This document shows positions 46,539 through 58,884 of a stretch of 64,000 nucleotides of DNA, in pieces. The notes beneath the pieces were generated by a model. The model saw only the letters and a program-made list of their open reading frames with translations. It was not told where the DNA came from and did no database searches. Origin of the DNA: Halichoerus grypus (Eukaryota; Chordata; Mammalia; Carnivora; Phocidae); the NCBI RefSeq assembly GCF_964656455.1, contig NC_135718.1:48608014-48672013 (forward strand), written 5' to 3'. The first letter of the stretch is position 1. The number at the start of each line of letters is the position of its first letter. The translations under genes and the position numbers were made by a program.

Positions 46539-48184
46539 GATATTAACACATGCACAGGAGATATTAGGAGTAGGATGCAGAATTCAAGCATATTTTTAAA
46601 AACTTGAGGTGTGTATCGTATGTGTGTATTTTATTTGTGCATGCACCTGCAGGAGAGCATGAAGAGTGGAAAAGTTTGACACCCACCAGCAAACCCTTAT
46701 CATTAAACTGTGAATGTAAGCATCCTGATGTGACATGATGCCTTATTATTCCCACATGCTATTTGCTCATATTTGAAACTCTGAAACCGTGTTATTAAAA
46801 GAATGGGAATTCTGTGAAAAACATCTAACTATATCTGAATTCCCCAATCTGTTATAAATAAAGTACATTTCAGATGTCGGTGGGGCAGAGAATTTAATCT
46901 GTGCACTCAGAAGAGGGTAGGGCTAACTCATTCAGTGGTTATGAATCTTCCCTTGCCTTAGAAAGATTGATTCCTTGCCACTCTCCACCTCCACAGCCTG
47001 GAAATACATTATTGTATCACAATATGGATTTCTTTCTAGACCATTGGGTATTGTGGCCTTGCATTTGCCAGACCCCGTGCATGGAATATTTGGGAGACGA
47101 AGTGGTCAGTCTGTGAGTCTTTATTAGCACGGCTGTCCTTTTCCCAAGGATATGGAGTTGTGTAAAGCATTGTTTCCTTCTGGGCAATGCCAGTAGCCAC
47201 ACTGCCTGCTTCCAGGGGGCACCATTCACATCATAGTCATGACCGATGCCCCTGGAATTGTGCAGTGTACACCCCACACGTCCACACAGGTGGCTTTTCT
47301 AGGTGTCTAGCTTGGTTGTATACACTTACATAAGAAATTAAAAACAGTGCAAGGCCCTTAATTCTTAATGGCCAAACAAGTAAGAGAAACATCAAGAACC
47401 TAAGGTCCGGAAAAGGTGGAGAACACTGAGAATTGGTCAGAAAGGGGGTGGCCAGACAGACCACTGGGGATGTGGGGGTGTGAAGGTGGACCCAGCCTTC
47501 CCATCCCTTGGCCCAGCTCCGGGACAGGCTGTTTCCGTGACTTCTGACTACTGGACAGCTCCCGACGTGATGGAGGAGGGCTCCCAGGCCCCCTCACTTG
47601 TTCTCAGCACAAGCCTTGGAGAAGGGCGAATGCTTGGGGGCCAGCCTGTGTGTGCCCCTAGGGCCCGTGCATGAAGAATAACAGGATCCAGAGGATTTGG
47701 CAAGGGCCTCTCCATTGCCAGCTGGGTTATTTTTAGCTCCGTCCCCCGGCCCCTGCTGTCCCCAGGTGTTCGTCAGCAGAGCATCCTGCACCTCTATGGA
47801 AAATGGCAGTCGGAGCCCAGGCATGGCCGGCAGGCCGCAGCAGGCTCACTCCTGGGCCCGGCGGCCAGGCTGGATCTCGGGGGCTGGCAGGCTGCTGTGA
47901 GGGTGGTTGCATAACTGGCCTTTCTGCTGGTTGTGTTGCCTGCTGGTTCTGGGTGAGGAGGTCGAGCCAGAGTAAACAGGTCTACACTCCAGGGCCCCTC
48001 CCTGAGCCCTGGTGCAGGGGCCAGGCTCGTGGGGGTGGTGATGGGCTGGCAGAATCAGGAGCTGCTTTGGCACCACTGCTGGGCTGAGTGACATGCCTGT
48101 CCTGGGGAATGTGCAGGTGGCCTGGCCTGGCCTGTGGGTGGCCCAGATGTGGTAGAAGGCCAGGTGTGACCTCAGGGATGGCTC
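46539..48184. other. Unique intronic sequence; no gene recognised
   Basis: The AT-richer part 46555-46890 looks single-copy. GC-rich 47.4-48.1 kb gives overlapping frames on both strands with no domain. Confidence 0.5.
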
Positions 48185-48375
48185 ATTTCTTCCCTTTTAA
48201 CTCTCCACTTTGCCTCCCCCATTCTTTGAGGCCTGGCTCACTTGCTGGGAGTGTCCCCTTCCTGGGAAGCCTTCTGCACTTGCCCGGCCTTGCTCGGTCC
48301 TCTGACACTCACCACTGTGTGTCCAGCCCATCCTGGGTGAGCCTCATGCCTCTGCTGCCCCTTGTGGGCAGGGCT
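48185..48375 (+). repeat. Probable L2 relic, sense
   Basis: CCTTCCTGGGAAGCCTTCTGCACTTGCCC... and CCTCTGACACTCACCACTGTGTG follow L2 3' order. Confidence 0.5.
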
Positions 48376-48499
48376 GGTAGTTCTCCTTTTCTGACCTGTG
48401 CCTCCTCCCGGTGGTCCTGGAGAGTAGGCGGTGCATGTCTGCCAGTCAGTAATGGTGGGGTGGCTGGTCTTCAAAGAAGGCCGTTGACAAACCAAGCCT

Positions 48500-48985
48500 C
48501 CGGGTATTCATCCTCTTGGGTATTCCCCTGCTTTGAATCCAGCCTGTGACTTACTCATCACCAGTAGAATGAGGTGGGAATGACTCTAGGACTTCTGAGA
48601 CTTAGGTCAGAAGAACCCTTGCAGCTTCTCTCTTGGTCTCCTGGAACACTGGCTTTTGAGAAACCAGCCATCATGTATAAGACGTCTGATTGTCCTGAGA
48701 CCATGCTGTGAGAAGTCCCGGCCACAGGGACAGGCTTGGAGGCTGAGGTGCCACATGGGGTTGAGGGGTAAGGAGAGGGACTCTCCAAGGAGCAACAAGG
48801 CACCAGACGTGGTGGGAAGAATCCATCTTGGAAATGGGTCCTCCAACCCCAGCTGATACAATCACAGATGATCCAGCCAGCTCATCCCTTCCTGAATTCC
48901 TGTCTTAAAATTGATAAAATAAAATGTTTTAAACCACATTTTGAGATGATTTGTTATGCAGCAATAGATGACTAGAACAAATAGC
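48500..48985 (+). mobile_element. MaLR-type LTR relic (MLT1/MST-like), sense
   Basis: TCTCTTGGTCTCCTGGAACACTGGC, CCATGCTGTGAGAAGTCC, AAAATTGATAAAATAAAATG (polyadenylation-like), TTGAGATGATTTGTTATGCAGCAATAGATGAC at the 3' end. Old solo-LTR remnant; no viral gene is present. Family assignment is approximate. Confidence 0.65.
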
Positions 48986-49039
48986 TATCATGTAGGGCGG
49001 TCCTTCTACCAGATCCGGCTCCTAGCCCCTTCTCTGGGT

Positions 49040-49160
49040 TCCTCTCAGCCTCTCTTTTTTCCAACCCTCTGGAGCCAGCCACATAGGACTTCCTTCATGT
49101 CACAGATGATCTTCGCTCCACCTGGAATTCTCTTTCCTTGTCCTTCCTCTCCCGTTCCAC
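49040..49160 (+). repeat. Probable L2 fragment
   Basis: CATGTCACAGATGATCTTCGCTCCACCTGGAATTCTCTTTCC resembles L2. Confidence 0.4.
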
Positions 49161-49289
49161 TTAGCTGACTCCTTTATCCATTGATGTGTTGGTGAGTGTT
49201 TAATCTCTAGGAAAAAAGCCCCTATTTGTAGCATTTGTCAATTCCTACCGTGTAAATATGCCCACCATGGCTGGTTTCAAGATAGCAAC

Positions 49290-49440
49290 ATGGTGTCACA
49301 GAACACGGAGGCAGGTGCTGTTACCCACATTTTGCAGATGTGGAAACTGAAGCTCGGGGAGTTTTACTTTCCTAGGGAAGTCGTGGGTAGACCTGGATTC
49401 TAGTCTACACGGCCTCAAAGACCATGCTCTTTTCAGGGCA
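49290..49440 (-). repeat. MIR relic, antisense
   Basis: TTACCCACATTTTGCAGATGTGGAAACTGAAGCTCGG. Confidence 0.75.
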
Positions 49441-49714
49441 CTACACTGTTCCCATGGAGAACCTATAGCTGACCATGAGCACAGGTTATATTGCTGCTGG
49501 GCTGTCTCGTTTCTTCTAGACTAGCGGTCCTTCCACTACTTCTCTTGAGTTGCTGCTGCTTGCTCTTCCTCATGGCTTACCATGCCTAACCAGTCACAGC
49601 TGCTGATTCTCTCTGCAACCGTATTATGGTATCTAGATTCTGTGGTGCACGCAGGGGTCATGGAAGCAGTGAGCCAACAGGGACCCGTGAGGCCATCTGG
49701 AGGCATGATTAATT

Positions 49715-50130
49715 ACATGTATTAGTCAGGCTAGGCCAGCTATTGCAGCAAGCAACCCCAACACGTCAATGACTTAATACACTAGAAGTGTATGTATTGC
49801 TCATATAAAGTGCCATTAGTGGTGTGTGTGGGGTGGGATGGCGTGGGGACTTGTTCCACGCAGTCATTCGGGGACCTTGGCTCCTTCTACCCGTGGATGG
49901 ACCTGCCATCTTCTAGGGGATTCTGACGGTCTCTGCTGAATCCTCGTCATCCATCTGACAGATGGGGAGTGAGAAATAAAGATCATGAGGGGTGGCTTTG
50001 TGGGAACAGTCCTGGAAGCCATTCACATCACTTCTACCCACCCAGTCCATTGACCAGAACTTAGTCACATAGTACCTTAACAGCAAGGGGTCCTGGGAAA
50101 TGGAGCAGGGCAGCCAGGAGGAGTAGGAGA
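49715..50130 (-). mobile_element. Interspersed-repeat relic, family not assigned
   Basis: Starts TTAGTCAGGCTAGGCCAGCTATTGCAGCAAGCAACCCC and later has CTGGAAGCCATTCACATCACTTC...CATTGACCAGAACTTAGTCACATAG, phrases shared by a common mammalian repeat. Orientation is uncertain; no coding content. Confidence 0.5.
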
Positions 50131-50219
50131 TGGATTTGGAGAATACCCAGACTCCAGAAGGGGCTCCAGAGTGGCCATGCTGGGGGAAAACTGGGGTGAG
50201 GGCTTCCCCCGTCGATTAC

Positions 50220-50470
50220 TACGACCCACTAATACCACTGGACGTTTACTGGGCGCTGCTAGGTGTCGCAAATGGTGTTAAGCACTCCACGTGCTTTATG
50301 TCACTTAATCCTCTCAAAAAGCCCATGTTGTAGGTATTACGACCCTTGTCCCATTTTATAGATGTGCAAACACTGAGCCTTGGAGTAGTTCTGGCACTTG
50401 GCCAAGGGGTGTCCGTTCATAAGTGGCAGGGCTCCATTCCAACCCAGGCTTTTCTGGCTCCAGAAAGCCT
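50220..50470 (-). repeat. MIR relic, antisense
   Basis: TTTACTGGGCGCTGCTAGGTG, ATGTCACTTAATCCTCTCAAAAAG, CCATTTTATAGATGTGC, CATAAGTGGCAGGGC. Confidence 0.85.
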
Positions 50471-51009
50471 TCTTGTCACGGCCTTCAACTTGCAGGAGAC
50501 CCTCCTTGTTAAACACTTGTTAAACACCAAGGGGCTACATTGCCCCATCTCTCTACATTCCGAAGAGGACAGAGAGATCAAAGGTGACTTGGCTGTCACC
50601 AGATGGGGTTGCCCCTCATTCTCCACCACGGTAAGGGGGTACACTGACAGCGGTTGCCTGTGCCCTGCCTTGTGACTGACCTGCAGCTGTCTTCCACTTC
50701 GAATATTACTTTGAGTGGCTCTTTGCCTGGACCATCAAGAGCATGACAGGGATGGAGGCAGAGGCTGGTTCCCAGGTCCCTCATCTTCCTCCCTGTAGTG
50801 AAGTGCTTCTCCCTTGGAAATGTCACTTCACTCTACTCCATTCCACCCCGTTCAGATTTCATGTTTAAGCAGAGTGAGTTCGAGTTCATTGCTGAGACAA
50901 CGGGGGACCAAACGTGAAGAATAACATGAGTATAACGTGGTTGCTTTTCTAAAACCTGGCAGACCTGAACTTACATGTCCAGATGAGCATCCCTCATCCC
51001 ACTTGGTTC
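50471..51009. other. Unique intronic sequence, nothing recognised
   Basis: AAACACTTGTTAAACACC is locally doubled at 50508-50528. Otherwise unremarkable. Confidence 0.5.
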
Positions 51010-51262
51010 AGTGTTGTCATCGAGAGCATGCCCTCGAGCCAGACGGCTTGGCCTCAAATCAGAGTTCTGCTACTTGGTGACTTTTAGACCTTTGGCAAGT
51101 TGCTTAACCTCTCTGTGCCTCAGTTTACTCACCTGGAAAGTGGGACTAATAATAGCAACGACTTCATGGATTTGTTGGGAGGATATAATATGTGTTAATT
51201 GCTCAGAGTAGCACCTGATACATAACAAGTGCTGTATAAGTATTGATTATGATTGTTATTTC
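51010..51262 (+). repeat. MIR, sense, essentially full length
   Basis: Runs from GAGAGCATGCCCTCGAGCCAGAC through TTGCTTAACCTCTCTGTGCCTCAG to ACAAGTGCTGTATAAGTATTG. The best-preserved MIR of the window. Confidence 0.92.
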
Positions 51263-51364
51263 ACTTTGGTCCCCTTTGGGGACTGACTCTTCCTAAGATG
51301 GACCATGACAGTAGCTTAGGCGGTCACTCTGTTTTCCCTAACTCTCTACTCTAGTTTACCCAGT

Positions 51365-51490
51365 TTCCAGAGGGATGGCTGGCATGCCTGTCCCCCTGCT
51401 GGAATGTAGCATTCCTGAAGTCTGGGACTGTATGTCCATGTTTGCATCCATAGTGTTTGGGGCACTTGAGGTCCTCGGCAAAAGTTGCCT
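51365..51490 (+). repeat. Probable L2 3' relic, sense
   Basis: CTGGAATGTAGCATTCCTGAAGTCTGGGACTGTATGTCC... then TTTGGGGCACTTGAGGTCC. Confidence 0.5.
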
Positions 51491-52039
51491 GAAATATTGT
51501 CCCCACGTTGAGAACTCCAAGACCGAAAACTTTTTATGTTTATCTCTGTTTCCTTAGCAACCTGCAACAGTGTCCAGCATCACAAGATGCTTTTTGACTA
51601 AATGCAAGAACGAAAGAACAAATGGTTTCATTCTTACTTGGAAAATGAGGGTCTGTCTTTGGGAACAGGTTTGTTGATAGCATCAGTGCATTCTTTTGAA
51701 TGTTGCTGGGGTGATACCTCTCGGCATTTGAAAGCCACTGTGATTTTAGGAAACTGAGGTGGTTGGCAGGCAAGTATAATGAATAAGAGCGGAAGCCAGT
51801 GTGGGTAAAGTATTTCTGGTTCCCCACATGTGCAGTTAGGATGTATTGAATCTGAAAGTTCTGGGTGACATGTAAATGACCTCTGTAGGTGATTTCCAAA
51901 GAAAAGTTCCCCAAGTGCTTTTGAGTTCTGGCAGCATTGGAGTGGATATGTAATTCACCCCCCTACCCCCGCTCCCCACCACAGAGGGGCAGAATACTCA
52001 TTTTGAATGTTAACTTTGGTCTCTCTTAAGTTTAGGCTT
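51491..52039. other. Unique intronic sequence, nothing recognised
   Basis: No repeat or exon recognised. Confidence 0.5.
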
Positions 52040-52275
52040 GTGAACTTTATAGCTTAGCCTTGGAGTAGGGACAAAGGCAGGCTTGAATCCCAGCTTCACT
52101 TTACACTAGTTCGGTGGCTTTGGACAATTTACTTAACCTTGCCAAGTTCACTTTCTTCATCAGTAAAATATGAATACTAAAAATATCTGCCACATAGAGT
52201 TTTTGTGCGGGTAAGATGAGGTGATCATTAGGAGCACTCGGCACCTCTTAGGTGCTCCATAGAGGGCTTCTGTCT
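52040..52275 (+). repeat. MIR relic, sense
   Basis: GGCTTGAATCCCAGCTTCAC, GGACAATTTACTTAACCTTGCC, GGAGCACTCGGCACCTCTTAGGTGC. Confidence 0.85.
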
Positions 52276-53469
52276 GAGGAAGTTGTTTTAGCCCTCTCTC
52301 CTCCATCAAGAGCCACAGTGAGGATGCTGCTGAGGTAGGAGGAGGGGGTCACTTGAGGGAGCACGGTCACCAGGGGCCAGCAGTGAGTACCAAGATGGGT
52401 CCCTGGGGAGCTGGTGACTTTTCCTTTGGATATTACAGATGACGACAGAGCTTAGGGTAAAAGAAAAGAGGAGTCAGAAATACTCCCTTCCCTCTACCTC
52501 CACGTCACCCCCACCCCACCCACTGTAGGAAGGAGGGGGAAGGGAGGAGAGGGAGGGGAGGGAAAGGAAGAATTTTGGAGGACGAGAGACTTCACTTTAA
52601 AAGGGTCACTTTTGGGAGCGCCTCAGTTTGCTCACCTGGAAAATGAAGGTTGGAGGAGGTGATTCTCAGGGTCCCTTGTCCAACAATTCCCTGTGTTTTT
52701 GTAAGAGTTTTGATTTTGCTCCTAAGTGTTCTGCTCGGCACCGCCCACCTTCCACGTCGTCAGGCAGACGGAGACTAGAGCAGAGGGGACAAGAGGGATG
52801 GGAAGTGAGGGAGGGCCTGGAAAGTGCTTCTCCGAAAGGCTGAGGTCTACAAAGAGGCTTTTGAGTCTGGTGGGCCCATCTGTCTTCTGTCCTGGGTGGC
52901 TTTCCTGTCCTGTGAGTGCCTATAGGGGCCTAGGGAGCTGTAAATGGACCAGGGGACCTTTTGGGCTGGAAGGGCCAAGAAGAGGGCCTTCTTGAGCCTC
53001 TGCCTCCTCACCTGGGTAGGTTTCCTTCTTATTTGACAGGTTCCCCCGTTTAGGAATATGTGCTAGTCTGATACACCGAGGCAGGCGAGGTGTCTGTTTT
53101 AAGGTTTACATAACATCTGGTATTTGTCCTCAGACTTGTTCCTCTCCTGGGGATTATGTGTTCTGAGGCACAAAAACATCGTTCTGTACACTGAACTCCT
53201 CCAGGAAGACTTCCAGATCATCTTTCTTTCCCACCTGCCCCCTCCCCCCATTTCACGTTTATTCTGCCACAGTCACTCAGTTAAGCAAATATTTTCATCA
53301 TCAGTAAGTTGTCCCATACTGGGCCAGGCTATGAAGAGGATCCCAGGGACGTTAGTCATGGTGGTGCTTCCCTGGGGGAGACCCTAGTTGAGTTGGGACC
53401 GAGCGAGGGACAGACATGGGTGCTCTTTCCTGTTTGCTGGGTGACATGGAGAGGTGTAGGATTTGGGGT
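52276..53469. other. Unique intronic sequence with purine-rich tract
   Basis: GGGAGGAGAGGGAGGGG-type purine tract at 52528-52572. L2-like CCTCCAGGAAGACTTCCAGATC at 53198-53220. No exon recognised. Confidence 0.5.
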
Positions 53470-53645
53470 GCAAGGATCTGGGCTTAGGTCTCGTCTTTCC
53501 CTCTGATGGGCTATGTGGTCTTGGGCAAGTGGTCTACCCTCCCCAAACCTCCGCTTCCCTTGCCTGTAAGATGCAGACCACAGAGAAAGTTCTACCTGGC
53601 ACATGAGAGATGCTCAGTACATAGTGGTCACCATTTTTATTATGG
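53470..53645 (+). repeat. MIR relic, sense
   Basis: GGTCTTGGGCAAGTGGTCTACCC, CTTGCCTGTAAGATG, ACCTGGCACATGAGAGATGCTCAG. Confidence 0.8.
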
Positions 53646-53799
53646 AGAAGGTGGCATGATGCTATTCAGCAGGAGTAGATCTATTCAAGCCTGCCATTGA
53701 GCGCCTCCCCCGCCCCCCCAGACAAAGTACTATGTTAGGTGGAGGGTGGAGTCGCCCTGGAGGGTTCTGCGTGGTTGCACTTGCCCAGCGCTCTGGCAA

Positions 53800-53945
53800 G
53801 ATGGTAAGCTCCCAACAATGGATCCTTCAGGAGTGGGCACACTGTGGACTTCGTGGTATTTCCTCTGTGTCCCCAGAACCAAGCGTGATGCATGACGCAA
53901 GGTGGCCACTTGGTAGATGTTAGTGAATGAATGAACAAATGGGCA
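53800..53945 (+). repeat. Probable L2 3' end, sense
   Basis: GTGTCCCCAGAACCAAGCGTGATGC..., GTAGATGTTAGTGAATGAATGAAC is a typical L2 terminus. Confidence 0.65.
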
Positions 53946-54399
53946 TGAACGAACTCTTGCCGATGAATTGACTAGTATTCCACACTGGTTAAAATTATAT
54001 TTTGGGCACTGAATCTCTTTCTTGTCTGTGGCTTCTTGAGCGCTGAGGGTATTTGTCTCTGGAAGCCGAGATCGAGCCTTTCGGGACTCCCTCACCAGGC
54101 TCTGAGGACACGGGATGCCTGTCCAGCCTGGGCAGGCCCAGGGTGTGGATGTCTGCAGAGGTAGCCTCTCCCCACTCTGTTTGCCAGTGGCTTGGCCAGC
54201 TTCCCCAGAAGAAAGGATACTTTGTGCGCTCTGTTTGTGTAAGTGTTGGACAGCGGCTTCCCACCTGCAGACGGTCTCTGCCTGTGTTTGATAAAATGAC
54301 AGATTCGTGCTTCCCTCCCCTCTGCCCCCCGCCCATCACTTTCTTTCATTCCCCGTGTGAAGGGGCCTCTGTCGGGCCAGCCACCAGCCATCATGAGAG

Positions 54400-54620
54400 G
54401 AGCCAAGTCCCTCATCGGACCGTGCGGAACCGAATTGCAGCAAATTGGGTGGAGGAGGCAATTTTAGTTCAAACGCAAACATCCTGTCAAGGAACAGAAC
54501 GATTATAGTTTTTGCCACGCATGGGGAGTAACAGCACAGGGGTGAATCTCGGCATCTGTTTACTGCTAATTAACCCCTCGGTGCATGCTTGCATTGCTGC
54601 ATGAGCCGGCTTGCAGCCTG
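54400..54620. promoter_or_regulatory. Candidate conserved non-coding element in intron 1
   Basis: ACCGAATTGCAGCAAATTGG, GGCAATTTTAGTTC, AACGATTATAG, CTGCTAATTAACCCC and GCATGCTTGCATTGCTGCATG (partial palindrome). Non-repetitive, with stops in all frames. Enhancer role is inferred only. Confidence 0.35.
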
Positions 54621-54904
54621 GACCGCCTCCTCTAAGGAAGGCCCCTTGAGAGCCAAACTCAGTTGGCCCAGATGTCTTCATGGGCTTTTCCCTTTACTTG
54701 TTACCCCCATTGGGTCTGACTTTAGACAAAAGCATTTTTTGGAACCAGATAGCTTTGAGTTCTTTAACCAGGCACAGAGTGTATTGGAAAGAGACACAGA
54801 GCACCCAAGGGTGGGACTGGTCAGCTCCAGTCAAGCAGAGTTTATTGGGTTTCTGGAAGTTTTAAATCTTGTACTGTGATGGGGGGGAGGTTGGGGCAGG
54901 GGAG

Positions 54905-55060
54905 CTGCCATTTACTGAGAGCTTACAATGTGTCCTCTTCTGAGCTGGCCACTTTGCATCTTGGCTGGTAAAATTCTCACAGCAACACTGAAAGACAGAT
55001 GTTGTTCAGGAGGAGAGACCCAGAGAGGTTAAGTAATTGCCCAGGGTCACATAGGCATCC
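54905..55060 (-). repeat. MIR relic, antisense
   Basis: CCATTTACTGAGAGCTTACAATGTG, CCAGAGAGGTTAAGTAATTGCCCAGGGTCACATAGG. Confidence 0.85.
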
Positions 55061-56540
55061 TTGGAGGTGGAAGACACAGACCTTGAGAACTTAACAGTCC
55101 TATTGTATGGGCAAAAGTACCAGATTGTCATTTATTCCCGCAACAAACAATTATTGGGCATGTACTCTATATATCTGCACAGGGCAGGGGATCCAGAAAT
55201 AAGTCAGCCTCAGCTTTGTCTTCCTGGGAAGGTCTCAAGGGGACTCTTTACCTTCATTGTTGTGTTTTGGGGCCAGGAGCCGTGTCAGGGATGTGTGTAG
55301 GGCAAGGTGAGGAGCTGAGGACTTACTCTCAGCGGTGAAGAGAGGAAGCCTCCCCTGAGAATATCACACTTAAAACATGCCTGGAAGGGTGAGAGGAAAT
55401 CTGCCAATCTTTTGACTTTCAGTTTCTAAACTGAGGTCTAAATATATAGAGGGCACGCACAGATCTTAAGTGTGCAGGTTGGTGGATTTTTACATAGGAG
55501 TGCACCTGTGGAACCACAGTTCTTGGAGGCAAGCGCCCCACATTGCGTGCTGTGTTCAGGCAGAGTTAGGAGATGCAGACCCTGAGAGCTCTGAGGGATT
55601 CAGAGGAAATGGAGCTCAATGAACTCTCACAAATCGGGTTTCGATCATAAGGGAAAGGAAGATGAATATTCGTGTATCTTGATCTCTTTTTGCATCATTA
55701 CATTTTGCCTTCTCTGGATTTGAGGCTCCCCACCTGCCCCTGGGTTCTACAGAATAAGTGCTTCATGCATCTCCTTCCTGCTGCATTGGGAAGAAGAGAA
55801 ATTGGGGGACGAGAAATTGGCTGAATCCTTGAATAGTTTAGGCAGCTTGGTGCACATGACCGGGAATGTGTCTGGGTCTCTGGCCATGTACATGGCATGT
55901 GTGCCTGATCTTTGGGGTTTGTGGGAGTGAGACCAGGCCTGGAGCTGGGCTCTGGCTTGCTGCTTTCTCTATAGGTTCTCGGAACGAGTGTGTTTGGATC
56001 TTTCTGAGCCCCTGTGTGGAAGCAGAGGGAGCAAGGAGACACCAGAGGCCCCCAGGACTTTCATGTCTTTCTTCCTCAAACTGTCTTAGTGTTCACATGG
56101 AATTGCTTAAATCACATAAGGAGGCAGATATATGCTTTCCTGTCTTATGGCCCTGGATCTTGCCTTCCAGACCAGATTGTAAACTTCTCTGTCGGTTTTA
56201 TAACCACAGCGCCTTCTTCTTCTCTTACACTTTCCTCTGGCCTACCTAGTCTTGTGTGAGCACACAGTAAAGCACCTCATGAATACTTGTGTGTGTTGAT
56301 TTTAGGGTCTTTGGTGAAGTTGTCTGTGGCTTGCCGTCAGAGGGATGTGGAATTGAATTATAGGGTTATAAGCAAGAATCTGGTTATAAACCAGTAGTGT
56401 TCATCTCTAGACATCAGGGTGAACATTGACCTTGGTGAATAGCATAGGAGAAATTTGGAAAAAAGCCACAATAGCTCACACTTTTAGGGAACTATGTGCT
56501 AGGCCCAAAGTGAAGGATTTTATGTAGCTGAATCAGTTGT
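55061..56540. other. Mostly unique intronic sequence; possible L1 scrap
   Basis: ATCTTAAGTGTGCAGGTTGG...GTGCACCTGTGGAACCAC at 55464-55518 resembles an inverted old-L1 3' UTR. No gene recognised; paired frames at 55.7-56.2 kb on both strands are chance. Confidence 0.45.
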
Positions 56541-56830
56541 GATGCTTTTGATAGTACGTAGAAATGCTGACTTTAATTGTCTTAAACATTAAAGGGACTT
56601 CATTAGCTCATGTAATTGAAAGGCTGAGTGACTTCAGGTGAGACTTGATCCAGTGGCTCAATGTCTCCAAGGACCCAGTTTCTTTCTGTCTCTCCAATCT
56701 ACTTTCCTTACAACTGGTTTCATCCTGAGGCTTCTTTGCCTCTGGATTCCCAGATGGCTGCCACAGCTCTGGAGGGCATGTGCTGTTATGTTCATGCCTG
56801 CAGGAATTAAAGCCCCTTTGTTCCAGCATT
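56541..56830. repeat. Interspersed-repeat relic, family not assigned
   Basis: AAACATTAAAGGGACTTCATTAGCTCATGTAATTGAAAGGC... and CAGATGGCTGCCACAGCTCTGG resemble a common mammalian LTR/DNA repeat. Confidence 0.4.
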
Positions 56831-56999
56831 CCTTGCACAGGTGCCGAGGGTCACTCTGACCGGCCAGGCTGAGGCCAGGCTGTATGGTCAGTGTCCTCAG
56901 AACCTTAAAGACCTCTAAATGGAAAACGGGTCTGCAAGGAAGGGAGAAGATGGACATCTGGGAAGCAGTCAACCAAAGTTCCCTGCAAGTGATGATCGA

Positions 57000-57165
57000 A
57001 TTCAATCCTCACTACACCCTTTTGACGTTGGCACAGTTATTACCCCCGTTTACAGGTAGGGGAACCAGGGTACAGAGAGACTGGGTCATTTGCTGGAGTT
57101 CACACAAGTTCACAACTGAGGCTGGACAGCCTGACTCTAAAACCTGCAGTTCCGACCACTCCATT
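57000..57165 (-). repeat. MIR relic, antisense
   Basis: AATCCTCACTACACCCTTTTGACG, CCCCGTTTACAGGTAGGGGAACC, CAACTGAGGCTGGACAGCC. Confidence 0.75.
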
Positions 57166-57186
57166 GCATTAGTCAATGGGTCTTTT

Positions 57187-57480
57187 CTTTTTTAATTGAG
57201 ATAAAATTTATCCTTTTAGAGCGTACAACTCAGTAATTTTTAGTATATTCACGGAAGTTGTGCAACCATCACCACTGTTTAATTCCAGAACATTTTCACC
57301 ACTGTGAAAGGAATCCCTGTACCCATTCAGCAGTCACTCCCCCTTCCCGTCCTCCCAGCCTCCGGATAATCTACTTTCTTGCTCGGTGGATGTGCCTGAA
57401 CTGGAATCACATACATGGAATCCCATAATACGTGGCCTTTTGTGTCTGGCTTCTGTCACTGAGCCAGTGAGTTGTTTTCG
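57187..57480 (-). mobile_element. Old L1 (L1ME-type) 3' relic, antisense
   Basis: TTAATTGAGATAAAATTTATCC, GTGCAACCATCACCACTG, CATTCAGCAGTCACTCCCCC, TGTGTCTGGCTTCTGTCAC in the normal inverted order. Confidence 0.85.
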
Positions 57481-58884
57481 ACTGGGATCTGCTGTGCTTG
57501 ACCTTAAGAAATCTCCATTCCCATCTTTCCCGACTTGAAACGGGTGGAGAAAGGATGGTGCTGCTGGCCGGGGAAGAAAGGGACTCTGTGCTAGTGAAAG
57601 AGACACTGGCTGGCGGGCTGTTTTCGGGGAGCCACCAGGCTGGGGCTTTGTGAGGACAGGCTTGGGCTTTTGTATCCCAGTGTGTCCTGGATATGCACAG
57701 CGAGGGTTCATTCTGCATTCTCCAGCACCCCCATGTGCCCCGTGAGAACAGCAAGGGAAAGGGCTGGGTAGGTGGGGAGCAGAGGCGGGGGGTGGGGTGG
57801 GCAGATTTAATCAACAATCAATCAGTGAATGAATAAGATCATTTCACAGTGGACAAAATGGAAGAGGGCGATGGCCTCGAGGTGTTTGAGGGGCTGCTTC
57901 TGTGGGTGGCCAGGGAAGGCCTCTCTGAGGAGGCGCTCACTTAGCTGAGCCCCGCCCGAGGGCAGAGGCGGCCATGCAGGATGGGGACAGTGTGCCTCAG
58001 GCCCAGGAGGCTGGGGTGGAGTCTGAGGGTGGGAACTGGGTGGCAGTCGGTCTCACTGGACATGACGGTGCTTTCTGCTTTCCCCGAATGGTCCCTCCCT
58101 CTTCGGGACCTTTTACCTGCAGCCTCTGCCTGGGAGGGTTTGACCACTGCTCAAAGGTCATGGTGACATTCGTCCCTGAAGGCTTTGAAGTCTGGGGTTT
58201 TAATCCCCTTCTTTGCTTCTGAAACTTGAGCCCAGACTTCCTCCTGTTTCTGACTCAGGCCTGATAGTGCCGATCACCTGTTTTTTTTTTTTTTTTTTTT
58301 AAAGAAAGATTTGATTACTTAAAGACCTTCATGCTCTTTCTCTTTAAATGTTGTGTCTGCTGAATTTCAATGACCATAGGCCTAGTCCAGACGACACCTG
58401 ATGTCACTCACTGATGAGAACTGTTTGTTCAGTCTGGTCTGGCGAGAGTGCCGAGGGCTAGGAAGACACATAATGGCCCCCTTGTGCACTCACGTGCACA
58501 CACGCACACACAGACGTGGAAGTCTGTGGTGTGATGACAGGCTGTGGGAGAGGCTCAGGGAGGGCTTCTCCACAGAAGTGGGGCCAGAAGGAGAGGAGGT
58601 GTTATTAGGCAGGCCTGGGTGGGTGAAGAATGTGCCGGGGGCCCCAGCAAAGCTGCCTGGAGGCGTGGGCTGGAAGTGGGAAGGACACGGAGACTTCGAG
58701 GGGCAGATGGCAGTGTACTCCAGGCCCCGGGCTCCGGGAGAGAAATGAAGGAGGAGGAGGAGAGAGTAACTATAAGCTCTAGGAGGCCAGGGATGGGTCT
58801 CTTTTGTTCATCACTTCGCTTCTAGTGGCCAGCACGGTGCTGAGCATGGAGAGCACATCCTGACTTCGCAGGTGGAGTGAGTGT
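57481..58884. other. Mostly unique intronic sequence; L2-like pieces
   Basis: GGTGGCCAGGGAAGGCCTCTCTGAGGAGGCGCTCAC (57905-57940) and CTATAAGCTCTAGGAGGCCAGGG...CATGGAGAGCACATCC (58770-58860) look like L2/ancient repeat segments. T20 run at 58280-58300. No exon recognised. Confidence 0.45.
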
